Source: Prevotella sp. (GTDB lineage: Bacteria > Bacteroidota > Bacteroidia > Bacteroidales > Bacteroidaceae). From it: 64,000 nucleotides of DNA. Below, one piece after another: positions 51,873-63,000 of the stretch. A program made the position numbers and the translations under genes. How positions within the stretch are numbered: the stretch's first letter is position 1; the number at the start of each line of letters is the position of its first letter. Where the stretch lies: contig JAFTFO010000015.1 of assembly GCA_017449495.1 (NCBI GenBank), forward strand, positions 1 through 64,000. The letters run 5' to 3'. The notes below the pieces were generated by a model that saw only the letters and a program-made list of their open reading frames with translations, was not told where the DNA came from and did not search any database.

Positions 51873-53159
51873 ATGATAGAATTACCAGAGGATTTCAAGC
51901 ATGAGACACGGTTGGTCATGGGCGAACAGCGCTTCAACCGCTTCCTGGAGGCACTCAACGAGGAGCCCCCTACAAGCATACGCCTCAATCCGCTGCACAG
52001 GGGGACTGTCCCTTGTGTGAGTAGCGTAGCGGATTACACAGGGACTGTCCCCTCTGTGCAACAGGTTCCCTGGTGCGAGGAAGGCTATTACCTCGACGGT
52101 CGTCCCCAGTTCACCTTCGACCCGCTCTTCCATGCGGGCTGCTACTACGTGCAGGAAGCCTCATCGATGTTCATCACCCACATCCTCCGACGTGTAACAG
52201 AGGGACGGTTCTTTTGTGACATCACTGGCGATGTCACAAAAGAACCGTCCCTCTGTTACACCCTCGACCTCTGCGCTGCCCCCGGTGGCAAGTCCACCGC
52301 AGCCATCAGCGTACTTCCCGAGGGTAGTACGCTCGTCAGCAACGAGCCCGTCCCTACCCGTGCACAGATTCTGTTGGAGAACATCACGAAGTGGGGCTGG
52401 CCCAACTGCATTGTCACCAACAACTACCCCCGTGACTTCCGGAAAGCAAAGGCCAAGTTCGACATCATCCTCTGCGACGTGCCCTGCTCTGGTGAAGGCA
52501 TGTTCCGCAAGGACCCCAACGCCATCAGCGAGTGGAGTCTGCAGAACGTGGAGAAGTGCTGGCGATTGCAACGGGAGATTGTCGCCGACGCCTGGGAGTG
52601 TCTGAATCCCGGTGGACTATTAATATATAGTACCTGTACATATAATATAAAAGAGAACGAGGAGAACGTGCGTTGGATCATGGAGACCTACGACGCCGAA
52701 GCCCTCCCCGTCCCTACCCTGCCCGAGTGGAACATCACGGGTTCGTTACTCGAGGGCTTCGATGCCCCAGTCTACCGTTTTATCCCCGGCTACACCCGAG
52801 GCGAAGGACTCTTCATGTGCGCTTTGGTTAAACGAGGAGTGAGGAGTGAGGAGTGTGGAATGAGGAGTGTCAAGCGTTTAACACAGGGATTGAAGGTAAT
52901 CTCACCCCTCACTCCACACTCCACACTCCACGAGACAAAAGCCGACCTCTCCTACCCCGACGCCCTGCGCTACCTCCGCGGCGAAGCCCTCGTGCTGCCC
53001 GCCGACACCCCTCGGGGTCTGGTCACCGTCACCTATAAGGGTGTTCCCCTCGGTCCCGTCAAGAATATCGGCAACCGCGCCAACAACCTCTACCCGAAGC
53101 CCTGGCGCATCAAGACCACTCACCTACCTTCAGAAGAAATAACAATATTAGAAATATGA
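51873..53159 (+). CDS. RsmF/NOL1-type rRNA m5C methyltransferase with repeat insertions
   Basis: A 428-residue Nop2/Sun enzyme methylating cytosine C5 in rRNA. SAM site [15 protein letters not shown]; the two catalytic cysteines lie in [14 protein letters not shown] and [16 protein letters not shown]; the C-terminal RsmF/PUA-like part has RALYLRG-like [12 protein letters not shown] and [19 protein letters not shown]. Three in-frame insertions are visible: GTVPCVSS...GTVPS (about residues 45-62), [19 protein letters not shown] (about 110-128), and [13 protein letters not shown]...[10 protein letters not shown] (about 322-355). A -7 element TAATTTTG at 51857-51864 precedes the ATG. It overlaps thyA by 4 nt. 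Confidence 0.87.
   Translation: MIELPEDFKHETRLVMGEQRFNRFLEALNEEPPTSIRLNPLHRGTVPCVSSVADYTGTVPSVQQVPWCEEGYYLDGRPQFTFDPLFHAGCYYVQEASSMFITHILRRVTEGRFFCDITGDVTKEPSLCYTLDLCAAPGGKSTAAISVLPEGSTLVSNEPVPTRAQILLENITKWGWPNCIVTNNYPRDFRKAKAKFDIILCDVPCSGEGMFRKDPNAISEWSLQNVEKCWRLQREIVADAWECLNPGGLLIYSTCTYNIKENEENVRWIMETYDAEALPVPTLPEWNITGSLLEGFDAPVYRFIPGYTRGEGLFMCALVKRGVRSEECGMRSVKRLTQGLKVISPLTPHSTLHETKADLSYPDALRYLRGEALVLPADTPRGLVTVTYKGVPLGPVKNIGNRANNLYPKPWRIKTTHLPSEEITILEI
51996..52058. repeat. REP-like palindrome 1 in the methyltransferase gene
   Basis: Imperfect inverted repeat, arms 51996-52018 and 52036-52058, each containing GGGACTGTCCC. In frame within the coding sequence. Confidence 0.75.
52192..52261. 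repeat. Perfect 32-bp palindrome 2 in the methyltransferase gene
   Basis: Arms 52192-52223 and 52230-52261 are exact inverted copies (core AGGGACGGTTCTTTTGTGAC) with a 6-nt loop. It is inserted directly before the SAM-binding LDLCAAPGG motif and translated in frame. Confidence 0.92.
52838..52935. repeat. GAGTGAGG/CTCACTCC low-complexity repeat in the methyltransferase gene
   Basis: A run of gaggagtgaggagtgtgg units, a short spacer, then the inverted ctcacccctcactccacact units. Translated in frame as the RSEECGMRS...PHSTLHE loop. Confidence 0.8.
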
Positions 53160-53950
53160 AACAGTATCTCGACATCCTCAACCGCATCCTGACCGAAGGC
53201 GTCCAAAAGGACGACCGCACAGGCACCGGCACCATCAGCATCTTCGGCACCCAGAGTCGCTATAATCTCGATGACGGGTTCCCCTGCCTGACCACCAAGA
53301 AACTCCATCTGAAGTCGATCATCTACGAACTGCTGTGGTTCCTCCGTGGCGACACCAACGTCCACTGGCTGCAGGAGCGCGGCGTCCGCATCTGGAACGA
53401 GTGGGCCGACGAGAATGGAGAACTCGGTCCCGTCTACGGTCACCAGTGGCGTTCTTGGCCCGACTACAAGGGGGGCACCATCGACCAGATCCAGTATGTG
53501 ATTGACCAGTTGAAGCACAACCCCAACTCCCGCCGTATGATCGTCTCGGCCTGGAACGTGGCCGAGGTCAACGAGATGGCCCTGCCGCCCTGTCACACCA
53601 TCTTCCAGTTCTACGTGGCCGGCGACCGTCTGTCGCTCCAGCTCTACCAGCGCTCTGCCGACACCTTCCTCGGCGTGCCGTTCAACATCGCCTCCTACGC
53701 CCTGCTGCTTCAGATGATGGCACAGGTGACGGGCTTCAAGCCGGGCGAGTTCATCCACACCACGGGTGACACCCACCTCTATCTGAACCATATCGAACAG
53801 GCCAAGCTCCAGCTCACCCGTGAGCCGCGTCCCCTGCCGACGATGAAGATCAACCCCGACGTGAAGAATCTCTTCGACTTCCAGTTCGAAGACTTCGAAC
53901 TCGTGGGCTACGACCCTCATCCACATATCAAGGCAGAAGTGAGTGTATAA
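53156..53950 (+). CDS. thyA: Thymidylate synthase
   Basis: A 264-residue ThyA of normal length, making dTMP from dUMP with methylene-THF. Seen: [13 protein letters not shown] with the dUMP-phosphate Arg, [13 protein letters not shown], the catalytic Cys in [22 protein letters not shown] and [18 protein letters not shown]. It overlaps the methyltransferase stop by 4 nt and is followed by folA, so dTMP synthesis and dihydrofolate recycling are neighbours. Confidence 0.97.
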   Translation: MKQYLDILNRILTEGVQKDDRTGTGTISIFGTQSRYNLDDGFPCLTTKKLHLKSIIYELLWFLRGDTNVHWLQERGVRIWNEWADENGELGPVYGHQWRSWPDYKGGTIDQIQYVIDQLKHNPNSRRMIVSAWNVAEVNEMALPPCHTIFQFYVAGDRLSLQLYQRSADTFLGVPFNIASYALLLQMMAQVTGFKPGEFIHTTGDTHLYLNHIEQAKLQLTREPRPLPTMKINPDVKNLFDFQFEDFELVGYDPHPHIKAEVSV

Positions 53951-53956
53951 TTTTTG

Positions 53957-54055
53957 TTGACGGCTTACAGTTTACGGTTTACAGATGAAATGCTGGCTAG
54001 CCATTCACTGACTCCGATGTAATCAACTGTAAACCGTAAACTGTAAACTGTAAAC
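53957..54055. repeat. Inverted AAACTGTAAACCG-type repeat between thyA and folA
   Basis: CTTACAGTTTACGGTTTACAG on the left and CTGTAAACCGTAAACTGTAA on the right form a long imperfect hairpin with a 39-nt spacer. It could partly terminate thyA transcription; it also belongs to the genome's family of short unit repeats. Confidence 0.65.
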
Positions 54056-54066
54056 AAAGAAAGAAT

Positions 54067-54549
54067 ATGATTACCATTATAGCAGCGGTGGCGAAGGACA
54101 GGGCCATCGGAAATAAGAACAAACTGATCTATTGGTTGCCGAACGATCTGAAGCGTTTCAAGGCACTCACCACGGGTCATACCATCATCATGGGGCGTAA
54201 CACCTACCTCTCCCTGCCTAAGGGCGCCCTCCCCAACCGTCGTAACATCGTCCTCACCCGCAGTCAGACCGCCTTCCCAGGCTGTGACGTCTACTCTTCC
54301 CTCGAAGAGGCCCTCTCCCACTGCGCCCCCGGCGAGGATATCTACATCATCGGCGGTGCCAGTGTCTACCGTCAGGCCTTGCCTCTCGCCGACCGGCTCT
54401 GCCTTACAGAGATCGACGACACCCCTGCCGAGGCCGACACCTTCTTTCCACCTTACGAAGAGGAGTGGCAGGAAGACTGGCGCGAAGACCATGACATCGA
54501 CGAGAAGCACGCCTACCGCTACGCCTTCGTCGACTACATCCGCAAATGA
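54067..54549 (+). CDS. folA: Dihydrofolate reductase
   Basis: A 160-residue DHFR reducing dihydrofolate with NADPH. Seen: IIAAVAKDRAIGNKNKLIYWLPNDLKRFKAL (substrate Asp in LPNDLKRF), TIIMGRNTYLSLP, PNRRNIVLTR and IIGGASVYRQALP. It supplies THF used by thyA immediately upstream. The stop codon lies inside the terminator stem. Confidence 0.96.
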   Translation: MITIIAAVAKDRAIGNKNKLIYWLPNDLKRFKALTTGHTIIMGRNTYLSLPKGALPNRRNIVLTRSQTAFPGCDVYSSLEEALSHCAPGEDIYIIGGASVYRQALPLADRLCLTEIDDTPAEADTFFPPYEEEWQEDWREDHDIDEKHAYRYAFVDYIRK

Positions 54550-54580
54550 ATCATCCCCGCCAATGAGCGGGGATGATTCA
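54547..54580. terminator. Bidirectional terminator between folA and ccsA
   Basis: Perfect 14-bp arms TGAATCATCCCCGC (54547-54560) and GCGGGGATGATTCA (54567-54580), loop CAATGA, between convergent genes. Confidence 0.85.
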
Positions 54581-54582
54581 TT

Positions 54583-55368
54583 TCAACTGCTATAGGTATG
54601 TACGCTACTTCCTTGGGCCGACGGCAGATAGTTGATGCCCCACCAACACATCTGCAACAACACAAACGACACAAGCAGTATCCATAACGCCAGCCGTGGC
54701 TGGTGGTTAGGGATACGACGGTAATGTATATAAATAAGGTACGCGAACCAAGTGATGGCCGCCCACGTCTCCTTCGGGTCCCACGACCAGTAGTGTCCCC
54801 ACGCCTCCTTGGCCCAGAGGGCTCCGAAGAGCATGCCGAAGGTCATGAAGGCGAAGCCCACATACACCATATTGTCGGTAATCTCAAACTCCTCATCAGT
54901 AGCCGGCTTCTTCTTGAAGAACAGCAGATACACTGCCATCACCGTTGCGGCACCTAACAGGGCATAGGCAAACATATAGACAATGACATGTGGTGCGAAC
55001 CACGGACTCTGCAAGGCCGGCATCAGCGCCTTCGAATGGATCTCAGGCTTGAAGAGGTTCACCATGATGAATATCAGCGACATCAGGGTAGAGAACGACA
55101 GGATCCACTTGTACTTCCAGCGCGAATAGACCATCAATCCCGCAAAGGGCAGGAAAAACGAATACCAGAGGCGTGTCTCACCCATCGTCCGAAGGGGCGG
55201 ACGCTCCAGTGAGATCCACATCGAGATGATGAAACTGAAGAACACCAGCAGACCTATGACGGTCGTCGTATAGGCCAGCCCCACTTTTTGACGCCACGCC
55301 GCATAGGCTCCCACGCCCCACAGCAGCAACGCCGTCACCGCAAAATAAACAAAATAACTCCAGTCCAT
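54583..55368 (-). CDS. ccsA: Cytochrome c biogenesis protein CcsA (system II haem handling)
   Basis: A 261-residue protein with about eight helices and the CcmC/CcsA tryptophan-rich signature WAKEAWGHYWSWDPKETWAAITW, which binds haem at the periplasmic face. With ResB it exports and attaches haem to c-type cytochromes. It starts 3 nt after resB. No c-type cytochrome gene is in this window, though in Bacteroidota this pair usually serves NrfHA-type proteins. Confidence 0.9.
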   Translation of the reverse strand: MDWSYFVYFAVTALLLWGVGAYAAWRQKVGLAYTTTVIGLLVFFSFIISMWISLERPPLRTMGETRLWYSFFLPFAGLMVYSRWKYKWILSFSTLMSLIFIMVNLFKPEIHSKALMPALQSPWFAPHVIVYMFAYALLGAATVMAVYLLFFKKKPATDEEFEITDNMVYVGFAFMTFGMLFGALWAKEAWGHYWSWDPKETWAAITWFAYLIYIHYRRIPNHQPRLALWILLVSFVLLQMCWWGINYLPSAQGSSVHTYSS

Positions 55369-55371
55369 ACG

Positions 55372-56247
55372 CTATCTCTTTCTTGCTCCTGTAATCATCA
55401 TCAGCAATCCGCCTGCCAGCATCATATAGATACCGCCGTAGACATAGGGCAGCCACGGGTCGCTCACCAGTTCGAGTATCGAGGTGTTGCTTCGGGCTCC
55501 CATCGACGTGTCATAGCCATACTGGTAGATCTTCCAGCCATCCACTTCAGCGGGTTTGTTCACATCGACGGTGGTCAGGAACTTCTCCCCTTTCTTCGTC
55601 AGGATCTCTATCTCTGAGGCAAAGCGCTTCGGAGAGCCGTCATCATAGGTCTCCATGATAAACTGCTTCAGTTCGATGGCCAGCGCCAGCTCCTTCACAT
55701 GTCCCTGCTGATCCAGTGCCCGCCACTCCGGCTCACCGATGGCGGTGATCATCTTCAGTCGCTGCATGTCTGCATTGCCGAGCGTAGCTGTCGTCATCGT
55801 GATAAACAGCCCGAGATGGAACAAGGCGGCTACGATCTTCGTCGGCGACTTCAGGCGGAAGCCACTCTTCAGGACCACCAGTCCGACGATCAGCGCCATA
55901 TAGACATAGGTAAGCACGAATGGCCAGAACGTCAGCATATTGTAAATCCACTGCCCGTTCACCGTCTGGCGCGTCAGTCCCATGACGACCGTGAGTACCA
56001 CGGCATAGCACATCACCGGCACTGCCGCCTGATACGTCGAGAGGAAGCGGAAGGCATAGACCTTACCACACAACAGATGGATGCCCACGATGATGGCCAC
56101 GAACAGGGCCAGCACAATCCCGTTGACAGGCCAGGCGAAGGCATCCCATACGACAGGGCCGACGCTCAACTCCAGCAGCAGTCCCGCCACAATCAGGCCT
56201 CCCCCGATGAGGAAGCCTTCCTTCATTGTCCAAGGTTTATTCCACAT
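55372..56247 (-). CDS. resB: Cytochrome c biogenesis protein ResB/Ccs1
   Basis: A 291-residue Ccs1/ResB-type protein, shorter than the Gram-positive form: four membrane helices (LIGGGLIVAGLLLELS; VYAFRFLSTYQAAVPVMCYAVV), a periplasmic domain (KFLTTVDVNKPAEVDGWKIYQYGYDTS), and a last helix. It works with CcsA in haem attachment. The gene begins 8 nt after the SGNH hydrolase gene on the same strand. Confidence 0.82.
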   Translation of the reverse strand: MWNKPWTMKEGFLIGGGLIVAGLLLELSVGPVVWDAFAWPVNGIVLALFVAIIVGIHLLCGKVYAFRFLSTYQAAVPVMCYAVVLTVVMGLTRQTVNGQWIYNMLTFWPFVLTYVYMALIVGLVVLKSGFRLKSPTKIVAALFHLGLFITMTTATLGNADMQRLKMITAIGEPEWRALDQQGHVKELALAIELKQFIMETYDDGSPKRFASEIEILTKKGEKFLTTVDVNKPAEVDGWKIYQYGYDTSMGARSNTSILELVSDPWLPYVYGGIYMMLAGGLLMMITGARKR

Positions 56248-56255
56248 TTTTCTTA

Positions 56256-57062
56256 TTATTCAAAAATCGGTAACGACATCAACTGCTGCATCAGCGTCTG
56301 AGCCATCCGCACATGACCCTCATCGTTCGGATGCAGCCGGTCGTTCTCCGCGTTATGGAAATAGCGTGCCATCTCGTCCATCAGGGGATAGAGGCCGCAA
56401 AGTGCGTTCAGGTCGATCACGGGCACCGCCCAGATGTTACCAGCCTCCTTCACCGACTGCACATAGGCATCGATATACTCACCACATTTGTTGGTATAGT
56501 CCTCTCTCGGTTGCCAGTTCTTCTCGTTAGCATAGAACTCAGCACGGTGGATGGGTGTCAGCAGCACGATCTGCTTCGTCGGATACATCCGCTTCACGCA
56601 GTCCAAGGCGATGTTGATCCGTCCCCGATAGGTAGAGTCACTCATCACCGGATAGCGGTGCCGACGGTCCACCAGATGCTTCGACTCATGGATGCCCGCC
56701 ATCACCTGTTCCTCCTGCTCCGTGAACCACTCGCCGATGGGCACCCCACTGTTGTAGTCGTTCGTGCCGATGAAGATCAGGATCGCGTCCACCGAGTCGC
56801 CATGCTCCTCCTGTAGCATCCTTGCCTGACGGGGGATGTCGTTCCACTGCCGTCCGCTCCTCCCGTAGACATACGGTGTGATGCCGAGCCAGTCCTCGAG
56901 GAATCCCCAGTACTTTTTCTTCGACCCGTTGTTCCTCGGGTCCGTGATCGAGTCACCGAAATAGGCCACCCGCTTCCCCTGCCAGGGATGCCAACTCAGA
57001 TCCTGTGCCATCGCAGGCACAGCCAGCACAGCTAACAGGAGTATTGTCAGTATTCGTTTCAT
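56256..57062 (-). CDS. Secreted SGNH/GDSL hydrolase
   Basis: A 268-residue esterase-type hydrolase with signal peptide (LTILLLAVLAVPAMAQ). SGNH blocks: AYFGDSITDPR (nucleophile Ser), GRSGRQWNDIP, IFIGTNDYN, and DRLHPNDEGH with the catalytic Asp and His. It probably removes acyl groups from a polysaccharide or other ester. The start is the ATG ending at 57062; a TTG two codons earlier lies in the repeat that ends the neighbouring giant gene. Confidence 0.88.
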   Translation of the reverse strand: MKRILTILLLAVLAVPAMAQDLSWHPWQGKRVAYFGDSITDPRNNGSKKKYWGFLEDWLGITPYVYGRSGRQWNDIPRQARMLQEEHGDSVDAILIFIGTNDYNSGVPIGEWFTEQEEQVMAGIHESKHLVDRRHRYPVMSDSTYRGRINIALDCVKRMYPTKQIVLLTPIHRAEFYANEKNWQPREDYTNKCGEYIDAYVQSVKEAGNIWAVPVIDLNALCGLYPLMDEMARYFHNAENDRLHPNDEGHVRMAQTLMQQLMSLPIFE

Positions 57063-57063
57063 A

Positions 57064-57095
57064 CACAATTATCAATTTTCAATTATCAATTTTCT
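57064..57095 (-). repeat. aattatcaattttcaatt repeat supplying the stop of the giant gene
   Basis: Low-complexity caattatcaattttcaatta units. In the minus-strand reading the repeat gives the last codons (EKIDN) and the TGA stop of the [YF]GGG protein, then runs into the SGNH gene start. Confidence 0.75.
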
Positions 57096-60000
57096 CTCCG
57101 ATGACTACATTTGTCTTACCCGTCACGTCGGCCGCATTACCACCGCCATAGACATTGCCACGGATGTCGGCACCAACAACGGGCCTCTTGGGAACGGTGC
57201 CGTTGGGGAGCCTCTCCGACTCGAAATCCTCTTCGGTGGTCGTACCGATGTTAACATAGGTGTTACCAACCACCTTGGCCGCATTACCACCGCCAAAGAC
57301 ATTGTTGATGACGCCCATCTTACCGGCTTTGTGAGGCAGGATGATGTCCTTCACCCAGCTAAGGTTCTCAGGCACAGTCTCCGTCGTGGCTTTCACATCG
57401 TAGTCGTCAGCCCTACCTTCATCCACAATCACCTCATTGATGTTCACCGTCGGGTTACCCGTCACAGTAGCCGTCCGTCCATAGCCACCGCCATAGATAT
57501 TACCAATACTGGTGAAGGAACGGACATTGACACGAGGCGACGGATAGTCGGCACCAAAACTATCAGGTATGGTATACGGAGCCTCGTTACCACCGCCATA
57601 GAGTTCACCGATGACGAGCGGGGTTTCGCACTCGGGATTCTCCTCGATGTTCACAGTGATGCTGCCGTCGATGGTGCCGGAACTCATGTTACCGCCGAAC
57701 ACACGTCCAAACTTACCACTGGTCAGTGTCAGGCTGACATCATTGCCTACATTAGCCTCACGGGAACCGGCATAGATCTCCTCGATCCAGTCGTTCGGCA
57801 TACAGCCCAGCACGATCTCGGCACCACCTTCCATCACAGCTTCCTTACCGCCGCCGTAGACGTTGCCGACGTCAAGCTTATCACAGCAGCCCGGATCGCT
57901 GGTATTGGCTACATTCCTGACAGAGGTACCGCCACGGACATTACCCAGAGTGTTACTGCCACCATAGACATTGTTGACATTACCGGCCATCAGACGGACG
58001 GATGTCTTACCAGTACCATATTCTTCCGTAGTGCCTGTCTTGTAGCCGATGTTCGCGCCAGGGTTATCTGCACCAGCACCGTAACCACCACCAAACACGT
58101 TGTCGATGATCTCCGTACCCTTAATCAGCACATTCGTAGCCGGCGTGGCAGCGCCATAGCCACCGCCATACACCTCCTCGATGCTCGTCAGGTCACAACC
58201 CTCGATGATCACCTCGGCATACTCCTCATCGCTGGTGGGGACATAGTCGGCCTGGTTACCACCGCCAAAGACCTTAGCCACATCGTACGAGTCATCCACC
58301 TTGGCATTGATAGCGGACGTATTCTCGTTCTGGGTGCCATGCACATATACCAGGACATGTCCCTTCGGTGTTCCGTTCACATTGTTGGCACCGAAGACAT
58401 TGCCCTTGACAACGCAACCCTTCTTCGTCGGATCGTTCGGCGACGGGGTGTACGTCTTGTTACCTGTAGCAGCCGTCGTGATGGTGGTCGTTCCATTCAG
58501 GTTCACGTTGACATCGCCATAGACTAAAGCCTCAATCGCAGTGATGTTGTTGGTTGCATCAGCCATTCGGCCCAGTCCGCCACCATAGGCATTGCGGATG
58601 GTTCCACCAAGCAGGTTGACCGTCGTTGTGGGATGAACGGTTTCTGTTTCTACAGTTCCATCAGCGTTAGTATGACCAACGGTGCTTGTCGTGTTCGTGT
58701 TGGCCAGCGAACCGCCGCCATACACATCCTCTTCGACCGTTCCACCCTTGATGTTGACAACGACACTGCCTTTAGTAAGACCTAACTCACCACCACCAAA
58801 GACGGAGCCTTTAACGGTAGCACTTCCGTCGATGGTCACATCGGGATGGGTGGCCAAGGCCAGTGTTTCAAGATAGGTTGAGTAAGTGGGCTCATCCACG
58901 AAATAATCCCATACAAATGAGGAACCTGGTTTATAATATTCCCAAGTTTCATTCTCTTTACCTGCAGGGAAGTCAGTAGTATTAGTATAGACCGTCATAC
59001 GTCTTGACCTTAGTGAATGATCTGTGTTCTCCTTATCGAAATGAGGTGTGACACCCTTACCGGCACCAAAGACGTTCTCACCGATTTTAGCATTACCCTG
59101 CACATTGACATCACATATACCACCACCTAACAAGATAGATGGTTCGTTGTTTGTGTCAAGGCCATATTTGCCCACTGAGGCAATCTCACCGCCGCCATAG
59201 ACACTATGTCCGACCTGGGCAGTGCCTTCGACCGTGACTTTAGTGTCACCACGAACCAGAGCCGAGTAGCCGTGCGTCTCTAAGCCAGCACCGGCACCGA
59301 AGACGTTGCCTTTGACTTCTGCATTACCGTCAACCTTCACTTCAGTATCAGTCTCCACACGGCCTACCTCACCGCCACCATAGACGTTGCCGTTCACGGT
59401 GCCACCGCTGATATTGACATTCGTGCCATACACGATAGCAGCCTCACACCAGAATGTATTGGAAAGACCCTTGCCTGCGCCAAACACATGGCCCTTGTCG
59501 GAACTGCCCTCCGTACCTATCTTACCACCAGTGACAGTCACATCACAAACACCAGTGTTATTGTACGGATCGCCCCATGTAAAAGTCCTCATGTCAGTAG
59601 TAACTGTATATGTTCCTACAGACGCCATCTCACCGCCGCCGTAGACATTCTCCTTCACCGAGCCGTCCTTCACCTCGACAGTGGTTGTACCGTCCACACG
59701 GCCTGCCAACTGCATGGGAATGTAATCAACACCATCATAGGTCGTCTTTGTCGTGTAGTCATCACTACCATAGCCACCCCCGAAGAGGTCGCCATTGACA
59801 GTGCCGCCCTCAACAGACACCTTGGAAGTGGTATGCACGGTACCCAGCTCACCACCACCATAGACATTGTTCTTGATGACGGCATCGCCGCTGATCTTCA
59901 CCTCGGTACTCTTCACCTTGGCCAACTTCGGCCAGATGGGGTTAATATCGCCATTGAGCAGCGTCAGTCGTCCCATAGAGCCACCGAACACGTTACCGCC

Positions 60001-63000
60001 CTTGGTATGGGTGTCTGTCGACTCCACATCGTTACCAATGATACCGCCACTAACATTCACCTTGACATGACCACGTGTGAAACCACCTACGCTATTGCCG
60101 TTGTCATCCTTGCCGTCTTCACGCATCACACCGTAAGGTTTCTCGTTATCGACTACTTCATCAACTAAGTAGAGACCATAGCCCACGGAGGCCAATCGAC
60201 CGCCACCATAGACAGAGCCCAGCATGGTGCCGCCAGTGATATTCACTTCGACGTCACCGCCGACATTACCAGCCGTGAGGGCATCACCACCGAAGCCACG
60301 ACCACCGCCGAACACATTGCCGTCGAAGCCTGAATAGCCCAAGGTGCCGATGTTGGCTCCATCGCCAATGGTCACCGTTGAGTTCTTCATCACGTGTCCA
60401 TCCTCACCGCCGCCGAAGACGGAGCCATAGATCTTGGCCGTACCGGATACACTGACCTCTGCATTCTCTACGTTGGTGTCCTTATTGAAGAAGATACGTT
60501 GGTCACCCTTACCGGCACCAAAGAGGTTACAGATAACGGGGTGAGCCTGAATCTCATCCTCCGTACGTGGCACACCAATCGTACCACCCGTCATCGTGAC
60601 TTTGGCAGTACCCAGCACGTTCGTCGCCTCACAGCCGCCATAGACACTCGTCAAGATATGACCACCGCTGATAGTGACTTTCGTATTACCCTTGACGGTT
60701 CCCGCACTGTTGAGGTAAACGCTTCTGCCCAATGTATTATCGAAGTAAGGCACGCTACCCGAGCCTCCGCCGAACACGTTGCCATAGTAGGTATGACCAT
60801 CCTTGGCGATATAAGAACCGCCCTCGGCATATTCTGTACAGCCCTCATCATAATAATACTTGCCGTCTTTCAGATACTTCGCATACGGGTCGTATGGAGC
60901 ACCACTCGATGGATCATACTCCCAGTGGGCACAGCCTGCGAGCGACGTCGAAGCCCAGTCGCCATCTGAATAACGACCGTTAGCGCCTTCGCCTTCACCA
61001 ATCTGACAGTTACCCTTTATCTTAACATCGGTATCGTACTGTACCAGACCGTTCTCACTGCCGCCATAGACGGAGCCTTTGACGAAGGCATTGCCTTCGA
61101 TAGTCACATCTGTATGGGTGGCTAATGCCAGTGTTTGAATAAACTCAATATACTTGTCCCTGTTGGGGAAGTACTCCCAAACATTCTCATGCTCCGTATC
61201 AGAATACTCCCAATATGCACTATTAGACGTATTATACTTCTCTGAATCATAGGCCATCATACGCTTAGGTCTATTCTCATTATCAGCATAAGTATAATTC
61301 TCAGGCAGAATACCCTTACCGGCGCCAAAGACATGGCCCCAGTCATCGGGTTTGTCCGTTCCGTCTGTTATCTCCGGATGATACATCTTCATACCGTCAG
61401 GTCCGATTTCGGCATTATCCTTCACAATAACCGTGCAATAGCCACTATGTTGACCTTCTTTTACTTGTGCCAATGCCACCGGCACTCCGTTAACGACTTG
61501 ATACCTGGCCACCGAGGCAATTTCGCCACCGCCATAGACATTACCCTTCACCTTGGCCTTACCCTGAATGGTGACAGCAGGATTACCACGTACCAGTGCG
61601 GCGTAGCCATGAGTCTCCTTACCCTTGCCACCACCGAACACACTTCCTGCGATGACAGGTAAACTTGTCAATCCTTCAGGCACATCATCAGCAGCAAGAC
61701 CGATGGTCACCACGGTGTTCTTCTCCACACGGCCAATCTCACCGCCACCATAGACATTACCCCCTATCGTGCCGTTGCCGATGATGACATTCGTTCCGCC
61801 ATTAGGATGGTCTACACCATCGCCATCAACTCCCACCATGGCTTTCGCACACGTGAATTCGTCTGCTTCACCCTTGCCGCCGCCGAACACATTACCGGTA
61901 ATCTTTGCAGCGTTACGGGTCAAAGTTTCTTCCACCTCATTTCCTTCAGCATCCAGCTTCACCCATTTGCCAGTTCCAATCTCCACATATGTGTTACCGA
62001 CAATGTCTGCCAGGTTACCACCGCCATAGATGTTACCGATGGTTCCGACAGGAAGGATTCCGTCGCCAGTGCCTTCCTCGATGCTCTCAACCTTATAAGC
62101 CTGATGGCTGTAATCTTCATGATCACCTACAGTAGGATTGAACTTTGCGAGGATCCTGCCCGGTTCCATGTTGACATTGATATGCGGGTTACCTACGAGT
62201 TTGGCCTGATAGCCACCGCCGAAGATATTGCCGATATAGGTGGCAGAGATCACATTGATGCGCGGATCTGCATACAATCGTGTACCAGACTCTTTAACCG
62301 TTTTATCAGCATTGTAGCCATATACTGAATAATCTGCCAGATAGCCACCGGCATACAATGATCCAATACGGATCGGCTCACAACCACCCTCCTTGATCGT
62401 GACAGTGATAGAGCCATTGACAGCACCACTGGTGTTGTTACCACCGAACACACGTTCCAATGACGAGCCGTTAGTGATGGTAAGGCTGATATTACCATTG
62501 AAATCAGCATCTTTGGCACCACCGAACATCTCCGTGACACCCTTTGCACAATCCGCTGACACCTCAGCATCTGCATCGCTATAGGCATTCTTACCGCCAC
62601 CGTAGGACGTAGTCACCTCCATCGGACAATCATCATACATGGCCGAGTAGGTAGAAGAAAGCTTCGCCCTGACGTTACCTTTCGAGTTACTGCCACCATA
62701 GGAAGTATGGACCGTTCCGCCTTTCACCACCAGTGTAGCGATACCAGAGCCAAATTGTATGTCTGTGGCAGCCAATCTCTTATCTTTATTTGCTCCTCCT
62801 TCATCATTATAATCTTCCCATTGAACGGCCTCATAGGGGTCTGCCTGCGTACCAGAACCCTGACCAGAGGTCTTAGGATAGTCTGCATAGGTATAATAAC
62901 CCACGTTGGCACCGGGATTCTGATACCATACTGTTGATCCGCCTTCCTGGAGCGAGTAATCATCATAGCCGTTACCGCCACCGAAGGCCTCATCGATCTC

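Noticed and set aside
52838-52935. Possible CRISPR-like array in the GAGTGAGG repeats
   Set aside because: Units are 7-9 nt with no spacers of constant length and are translated in frame; no cas genes are present.
57331-58527. 398-residue plus-strand frame opposite the giant [YF]GGG protein
   Set aside because: His/Thr/Ile-rich antisense shadow, and similar frames recur over each repeat block; the sense frame has clear repeat structure.
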